From NCBI RefSeq assembly GCF_023343835.1, contig NC_064437.1, positions 14,930,501 through 14,994,500 on the forward strand: 64,000 nt of DNA. The letters are read 5' to 3'. A program made the position numbers and the translations under genes. Below the pieces are notes generated by a model, which saw nothing but the letters and a program-made list of their open reading frames with translations, made no database searches and had not been told where the DNA came from. The number at the start of each line of letters is the position of its first letter. Position 1 is the stretch's first letter. The DNA is from Lagopus muta (taxonomy: Eukaryota > Chordata > Aves > Galliformes > Phasianidae). Positions 60,701 to 64,000 of the stretch are shown here, one piece after another.

Positions 60701-63316
60701 TGATTCACTTGACCCCTACTGTATCAGGAAGTATGTGAATTACTAACCTCTTCCTGACAAACACATCACTGAACACTTGAGAACCAGCTTAGAATGGTAC
60801 TGTTTTTGAAGTATATATTTCAGTTAAACAAATTTATGTTAATACTGACTTAAGCTGATATAAAACTGACCTCATTCAGTTTGAATATGTATAGCGAGCT
60901 GTTTTGTAGCAAAAATGTGTAGGTAGTTCTATAACTTATCTCAGTTTTGCTACAGTGAAGCATACTAATGACTTTAAAATGTCTAGCAGTTTTTCTCCTA
61001 CATAGAAAGGTAATTGGTCTTAGAGTAGCTCTTTTTTGTGTTTGGAACTTGTAGTAGATACGCTTTTTATTGGTAAGATACTGGACTTTTTTTTTCCACT
61101 TAGGCTTTTGTAAGGAATACTTTTCCAATTCCGTTTCTGATTAGTTTTGTGAGGTCTTCAATCTTCTGAGGAAAGAATGTTTCTTTAATAGTGATATTAT
61201 TTCTTGCATTTCTCTTGCTAGAATGGCATTTACTTGCTCATTTTGCAAGTTTCGAACGTTTGAAGAAAAAGAAATTGAATCCCATCTGGAGAGTGCAGCT
61301 CACCAGGAGACACTGGATCATATTCAGAAGCAAACCAAATTTGACAAAGTAGTGATGGAGTTTCTTCATGTAAGAAAAGATATATTTTTTTTAATTTGAA
61401 AAATACTTTTACATTAGAGTGCAATTAGAATATATTATTTAGTTTTCAAAGTATGCTTAATTGATTGTTATTCTTATATGTAATTTGATATTATTCTGAG
61501 TAATATTTCAAACATAACTTCCTACTGGAACATAAATACTCATGTTAGTTGCATAACTGTTTTCTTTGATTCTCTGTAGGAGTGTATGGTGAATAAGTTC
61601 AAGAAGACAGCTATGCGTAAACAACAGACTAGTAACCAAACAGAAAATGCTCAAACTGTTGAAAAAGATATCATGGAAGGTGAGCAAATGCTCTTTATGT
61701 GGTAGCACATATTGTGCATATCAGGTGTTGTGGAGAAACAAGGAAATGAACTATTAATATCAGGGCTAGAACTGATTCAGCTGCTTTGTGAAAAATTGAG
61801 GGTTTCAAGGTTTATTTGTTGTATTAAGATGTGCATTAAGAATATCGGTTATTGTAGATTTTAAAAACCAGGAGGTGTTGGAGAGAGTTTGAACTTCTGA
61901 TTGCTGTAATGTTGTCTTCCTCTATTAGGCAGGTAATGTTCATGTTTTATAACCTCAGGCATCAGACATAATTGCCTGACTCTTATATATAGTCTGTGGA
62001 GAGAAGGAATTGGAGTATCCAGATGAAATACATCCTCTTTCAATGTTATCTTCAGCGAGCCTGGTTTTGATGCCTGAATTTGCGTGAACATTCCCCTGTG
62101 GTTCAGTTTGACGTGGTTAACAATTGAAAGTCCTAACTTTCCTGGTACAGAATAACTAATCCCTCTTCCAGTTGTCTGGAATGACACATTTCATGTTAAT
62201 GACTTGTTATGTGTTCTTTGGCAGGGGTTACTGCTGATGACCATATGATGAAAGTTGAGACTGTTCACTGCAGTGCTTGCAGTGTGTATGTTCCTGCACT
62301 GCACAGTTCTGTTCAGCAGCACTTAAAGTCTCCTGACCACACAAAAGGAAAACAAGTAAGATATGGTGTATTACTTAAAAAAGAAATAATAGTAAATATA
62401 TACTCTTATAGTAGGTGAGCAGAGTAAGTCATTTCTAAACTGTACTAGCATTATTTCTCTAGAAATCTAGAATGCCCTTTGTAAATGTCTCATGAAATAG
62501 CTGGCATTTGAATACCTACAGTTAATGAAAAGTTGGTGTACTTGATAGCTGTCAGTAGAGAATTCTGAGAAGGTTACTAGGAATAACTGTAAGTTTTTAT
62601 TTCAGGGGATTTTATTTTATTTTATTTTATTTTTTTTTGCTGCCATGGAGTGTCAGAATCTTATTGGAATTGTAACTATAGAACAGAATACTTCTTTCCA
62701 GTAAGATAACAGTGCTGATGTCTTTCCTTTGATTGTCTATTATACTTCTAATGTGAAAAAGGTGAGAGTAGTGTAGAATTAGCAGCAGTGTGGATTTGGA
62801 TCCTGTTACAGTTTGATATGCTTCTAATGTTGGTGGAAGAGTTAAAGAGTAGCATGAATAGAAAAATGATCTCAGTTGTCACAATAGGTTAGATTTCCAA
62901 ATTAACTTATTTCTTGAGCTTTTATAATTATGAACTGTATTAGGCTGTGATGGAAAAAAAAAATAATGAATGTTGTCTATAGGTGAGAACAGGTAACTGG
63001 GAATAGACAGGTGCATCAGTGTTTGTAGTTTGTTGTGTAAGACTTAAATGCTATCAAACTTAATTCAGTTTATTATGGAGTTTGGACTTAAATACCAGGA
63101 GTAAGCATTTCGTCTTCTATTACTTTCATGCTTTACCTTACAGAAACAGACCACAAATTGAAATGTGTGGCAATTAGAACAGGTTTGTAGTAGTTATTCA
63201 CCGTAAAATCTGTTTCCTAGGCCTACAGAGAACAAATAAAAAGGGAGAGTGTTCTTACTGCTACCAGTATCTTGAATAATCCGATAGTCAAGGCACGATA
63301 TGAGCTGTATGTGAAG
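45723..63316 (+). CDS. ZNF326: ZNF326 (ZIRD), zinc-finger subunit of the DBIRD complex; 3' end beyond window
   Basis: Eleven exons splice in frame into 487 codons and correspond closely to mammalian ZNF326 (582 residues). In the nucleus the protein joins CCAR2/DBC1 in the DBIRD complex, which binds RNA polymerase II and promotes elongation and splicing across AT-rich exons. Residues about 1-183 are rich in Tyr, Gly, Ser and Arg, with a Gly run and an RGRGRG segment. Exon 4 has basic KRKMM and KKPKMTK motifs. Residues about 303-325 form a highly basic helix, a likely bipartite nuclear signal. Two AKAP95-type zinc fingers follow: Cys334, Cys337, His350, His356, and Cys427, Cys430, His444, His450. 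The acidic tail is downstream of the window. The bird N-terminus has one MDRDYG block where I recall two in human. Residues about 250-290 (exons 5-6) have no counterpart in the human isoform I recall. All splice sites are GT-AG. Confidence 0.97.
45955..46083 (+). other. ZNF326: G-rich, G-quadruplex-prone segment in early intron 1
   Basis: More than fifteen runs of three or more G occur on the transcribed-sense strand in about 130 bases, including repeated GGGC and CCGGG units. Being G-rich on the RNA-like strand just downstream of a promoter, it fits known preferences for G-quadruplex and R-loop formation. Confidence 0.6.
46352..46374. repeat. (AAT)n microsatellite
   Basis: About seven perfect AAT units in ZNF326 intron 1, likely polymorphic. 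Confidence 0.95.
46643..46712 (-). mobile_element. Short CR1 fragment, minus orientation
   Basis: The words 'ccttaaggttggaaaagat' and 'cttatccaaccgtcatccc' match the complement of CR1 3' sequence. About 70 bases survive and are diverged. Confidence 0.7.
47686..47698 (+). promoter_or_regulatory. CTCF core motif, plus orientation
   Basis: CCAGTAGATGGCA fits the core CCASYAGRKGGCA at every position by eye, and is preceded by GGGGGT. It lies in ZNF326 intron 1, about 2 kb downstream of the start codon. Binding is inference. Confidence 0.5.
50945..50966 (+). promoter_or_regulatory. ZNF326: Candidate intronic promoter: CRE followed by TATA box
   Basis: A perfect CREB/ATF palindrome TGACGTCA (50945-50952) is followed eight bases later by TATAAAA (50960-50966), the spacing of a compact inducible promoter. 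Initiation would fall near 50990, about 520 bases before exon 2, whose second to fourth bases... begin an in-frame ATG at 51516. It might therefore drive a ZNF326 form lacking MDYGED, or a non-coding or repeat-derived transcript. Confidence 0.35.
51514..51640 (+). CDS. ZNF326: ZNF326 coding exon 2
   Basis: Completes the Asp codon and encodes [25 protein letters not shown] and an eleven-Gly run, then the first two bases of an Arg codon (CAG|GTAAAA donor). The acceptor is a T-rich tract ending TAG. Human has about five Gly at the run. Confidence 0.95.
51641..53710 (+). other. ZNF326: ZNF326 intron 2
   Basis: About 2 kb of AT-rich intron. The acceptor tract is TTTTCCAG. I see no repeat or gene inside. 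Confidence 0.9.
53711..54116 (+). CDS. ZNF326: ZNF326 coding exon 3
   Basis: The largest coding exon (406 bases). It encodes the Tyr/Gly/Ser/Arg-rich region from FGPYESYDS through [12 protein letters not shown] and [10 protein letters not shown] to the arginine-glycine repeat GRGRGRG, then a GTAAGT donor. This low-complexity part is the best conserved disordered segment of the protein and probably mediates RNA or protein contacts. Confidence 0.97.
55254..55272. repeat. Poly(T) tract
   Basis: About 19 uninterrupted T residues in intron 3. Confidence 0.95.
55657..55677. repeat. Poly(A) tract
   Basis: About 21 uninterrupted A residues in intron 3. There is no adjacent retrogene-like sequence, so it looks like a simple homopolymer. 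Confidence 0.95.
56731..56929 (+). CDS. ZNF326: ZNF326 coding exon 4
   Basis: Encodes [17 protein letters not shown], the basic ARGIKRKMM motif and a second basic KKPKM cluster. It ends on the first base of an Asn codon. The donor GTAAGT overlaps an AGTAAGTGA string, so unspliced reading would stop three codons later. Confidence 0.95.
56930..57464 (+). other. ZNF326: ZNF326 intron 4
   Basis: A 535-base AT-rich intron. The acceptor TTATAG has a modest pyrimidine tract. Nothing else is recognised. Confidence 0.85.
57465..57499 (+). CDS. ZNF326: ZNF326 coding exon 5 (35-nt small exon)
   Basis: A very short exon with ATAG acceptor and GAG|GTAAGA donor. Joined to exon 4 it encodes [12 protein letters not shown]. 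It begins in phase 1 and ends in phase 0, so its length is not a multiple of three. It maintains frame only with exon 6. Confidence 0.8.
57500..58404 (+). other. ZNF326: ZNF326 intron 5
   Basis: A 905-base AT-rich intron with an (AT)n run at 58185-58203. Nothing else is recognised. Confidence 0.85.
58185..58203. repeat. (AT)n microsatellite
   Basis: About nine alternating AT units in intron 5. Confidence 0.9.
58405..58492 (+). CDS. ZNF326: ZNF326 coding exon 6
   Basis: Encodes [19 protein letters not shown] and then [10 protein letters not shown], an acidic/aromatic segment, with TTAG acceptor and AG|GTAAGT donor. It ends one base into an Asp codon. I do not recall this segment in human ZNF326, so it may be an exon kept in birds but lost or skipped in mammals. 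Confidence 0.85.
58531..58554. repeat. Poly(T)-(GT)n microsatellite
   Basis: A T12 run leading into about six GT units, 39 bases downstream of the exon 6 donor. UG repeats near donors can bind CELF or TDP-43-type factors, so a role in exon 6 choice is conceivable. Confidence 0.9.
59063..59084. repeat. Poly(T) tract
   Basis: About 22 T residues in intron 6. Confidence 0.95.
59948..60062 (+). CDS. ZNF326: ZNF326 coding exon 7, basic region
   Basis: Encodes [18 protein letters not shown] and then [19 protein letters not shown], the conserved highly basic helix and likely bipartite nuclear-localisation signal. Both flanking splice signals look weak: acceptor GTTAAG with few pyrimidines, and donor AG|GTTTGT. 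The protein match leaves no doubt that the exon is used. Confidence 0.95.
60063..61221 (+). other. ZNF326: ZNF326 intron 7
   Basis: A 1.16-kb intron, of which about 470 bases are a CR1 insertion in the gene's own orientation. The acceptor is TCTCTTGCTAG. Confidence 0.9.
60238..60706 (+). mobile_element. CR1 LINE 3' part, plus orientation, in ZNF326 intron 7
   Basis: The longest CR1 copy in the window. Recognisable words include 'ggatgatcaggttaaggga', 'gaggacaaggggtaacag', 'gaagaaattcttcatgatg', 'gtgcctgcccatggcagg' and 'cctttccaacccaagatg', ending in 'ttatgattc'. It is 5'-truncated, and no ORF2-like frame is preserved. Confidence 0.95.
61222..61369 (+). CDS. ZNF326: ZNF326 coding exon 8, first AKAP95-type zinc finger
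   Basis: Encodes [18 protein letters not shown] and the rest of a C-x2-C-x12-H-x5-H finger (Cys334, Cys337, His350, His356), then [17 protein letters not shown]. All four zinc ligands are present. The donor is CAT|GTAAGA. Confidence 0.97.
61370..61579 (+). other. ZNF326: ZNF326 intron 8
   Basis: A short AT-rich intron (210 bases) with acceptor TCTCTGTAG. Nothing else is seen. Confidence 0.95.
61580..61679 (+). CDS. ZNF326: ZNF326 coding exon 9, linker between zinc fingers
   Basis: Encodes [16 protein letters not shown] and EKDIMEG, the basic linker between the two fingers. The donor GAAG|GTGAGC splits a Gly codon. It is closely similar to the mammalian sequence. Confidence 0.96.
61680..62224 (+). 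other. ZNF326: ZNF326 intron 9
   Basis: A 545-base intron. The acceptor TTCTTTGGCAG is strong. The 108-codon minus-strand frame crossing it has no recognisable domain. Confidence 0.95.
62225..62355 (+). CDS. ZNF326: ZNF326 coding exon 10, second AKAP95-type zinc finger
   Basis: Encodes [19 protein letters not shown] and the rest of a C-x2-C-x13-H-x5-H finger (Cys427, Cys430, His444, His450), then KGKQ. The zinc ligands are intact. The donor is CAA|GTAAGA. Confidence 0.97.
62356..63220 (+). other. ZNF326: ZNF326 intron 10
   Basis: An 865-base AT-rich intron with a (TTTTA)n run at 62609-62638. The acceptor is TGTTTCCTAG. Confidence 0.95.
62609..62638. repeat. (TTTTA)n simple repeat
   Basis: About four TTTTA units followed by a T run, in intron 10. 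Confidence 0.95.
63221..63316 (+). CDS. ZNF326: ZNF326 coding exon 11, last exon visible
   Basis: Encodes [20 protein letters not shown] and then [12 protein letters not shown]. It ends in phase 0 at an AAG|GTAAGA donor. The expected continuation (a GENPFEI-like start and then the acidic tail) is not found in the remaining 684 bases, so it lies beyond the window. Confidence 0.96.
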
Positions 63317-64000
63317 GTAAGATTGAATAAGGAAAATAAAATGCTGTCATCTGTAATATTAGTGACATCACTGTATGGATGGAATTTAACCTCAGTGCTC
63401 TGTCTCCTGTTTCTGCCATCTTGGTTGTTCACATGTTGAATTTACTGTAATGTATTTTTCCAGTTTCACATCATTGTCTTAAATCATAGAATCACAGAGT
63501 CATTGACAGGGACCTTCAAAGGTCAACTTGTCCAACTCTCCTGCCATGAACAGGGATGCACTGACCAGGTTGCTCAGAGCCTGGCCCAGCCTGGCCTTGA
63601 ATGTCTCTACAGAACACACAAATCAGAGAGGAGGCAAGACCTCATCTTACAGGGAAAACAACTATGCATAGCCGAACAGCCATCTCTGAGTTTTAATTCC
63701 ACACTGTCTGTGTATCCTAGCAAGCACATCAACCAAGGCTGAATGCAGATCTGCAGAGGTGTTCCAGTTCTGAGTACCACCTGTCCCACACTGGTGGGAA
63801 GGAGAACCAAGCTGCACCATGGGGCCACAGGCTTTAACTTCATTTATTTGCAGAAAAAATGACCGCTTTCAGATTTACCAGTTACATTTTTGGTTTTGCA
63901 TTTATATAAATCTGGTCAATATTTGATCAGTCATTTCTATGAAGTCAAGTTTTAGGAAAATATTAGCGGAATCTTTACGCAGTACTCACTATAGAACACA
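63317..64000 (+). other. ZNF326: ZNF326 intron 11, incomplete
   Basis: Intron sequence running off the end of the window. It holds a minus-oriented CR1 3' fragment. No exon was recognised. Confidence 0.9.
63483..63612 (-). mobile_element. CR1 LINE 3' fragment, minus orientation
   Basis: The plus strand reads 'atcatagaatcacagagtc', 'ccttcaaaggtcaacttgt' and 'ctggcccagcctggccttg', the complement of a CR1 3' end. Its 3' terminus is at 63483. The 5' side breaks off near 63612. Confidence 0.9.

Noticed and set aside
63717..64000. Next ZNF326 exon near the window end
   Set aside because: A TTTGCAG acceptor-like word occurs near 63854, but the following codons do not match the expected GENPFEI-like continuation.

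Overview
The window is vertebrate nuclear DNA, almost certainly from a bird and most likely a galliform close to chicken. The reasons are intron-rich genes with GT-AG splice sites, low coding density, several truncated CR1 LINE copies (two of which still carry the ATTCTRTG-type 3' end), and a decayed mariner element that I recognise as Galluhop (Mariner1_GG). The two protein-coding genes, LRRC8D then ZNF326 on the same strand, match the gene order of human 1p22 and its avian counterpart. This identification rests on recalled family knowledge; no search was run.

Layout. Bases 1-23148 hold no protein-coding exon that I can support. They are AT-rich non-coding DNA, probably the 5' intron(s) of LRRC8D, with two CR1 3' ends (about 7.6 kb and 14.2 kb), the mariner remnant (12.3-13.6 kb) and a third CR1 copy at 22.2 kb. 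At 23149 a splice acceptor opens one long exon carrying the entire 856-codon LRRC8D reading frame (23151-25721). About 1.1 kb of 3' UTR follows, ending at an AATAAA with an exceptionally GT-rich downstream tract. From about 26.9 to 45 kb is intergenic DNA with simple repeats, one CR1 fragment, a GC-rich but CpG-poor block (about 30.8-34.6 kb) and a few candidate regulatory sequences.

A strong CpG island at about 45.0-46.2 kb is the ZNF326 promoter. ZNF326 (ZIRD) then runs on the + strand to the end of the window. I could place eleven coding exons whose phases join without a break into 487 codons: an RG/YG-rich N-terminus, a basic nuclear-localisation region and two AKAP95-type zinc fingers. 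The acidic C-terminal tail lies beyond the window. Introns contain CR1 fragments, T- and A-tracts, a candidate CTCF site and a candidate internal promoter.

Function. LRRC8D is a plasma-membrane subunit of the volume-regulated anion channel. ZNF326 is a nuclear subunit of the DBIRD complex, which couples RNA polymerase II elongation to splicing. They are neighbours by conserved synteny, and nothing here suggests a shared pathway. There is no bacterial-type operon, CRISPR array, prophage or novel multi-gene system. The most interesting signals are a two-exon, jointly frame-preserving cassette in avian ZNF326, a CRE-plus-TATA pair just upstream of ZNF326 exon 2, and outward-pointing CTCF-like motifs on either side of the ZNF326 promoter.
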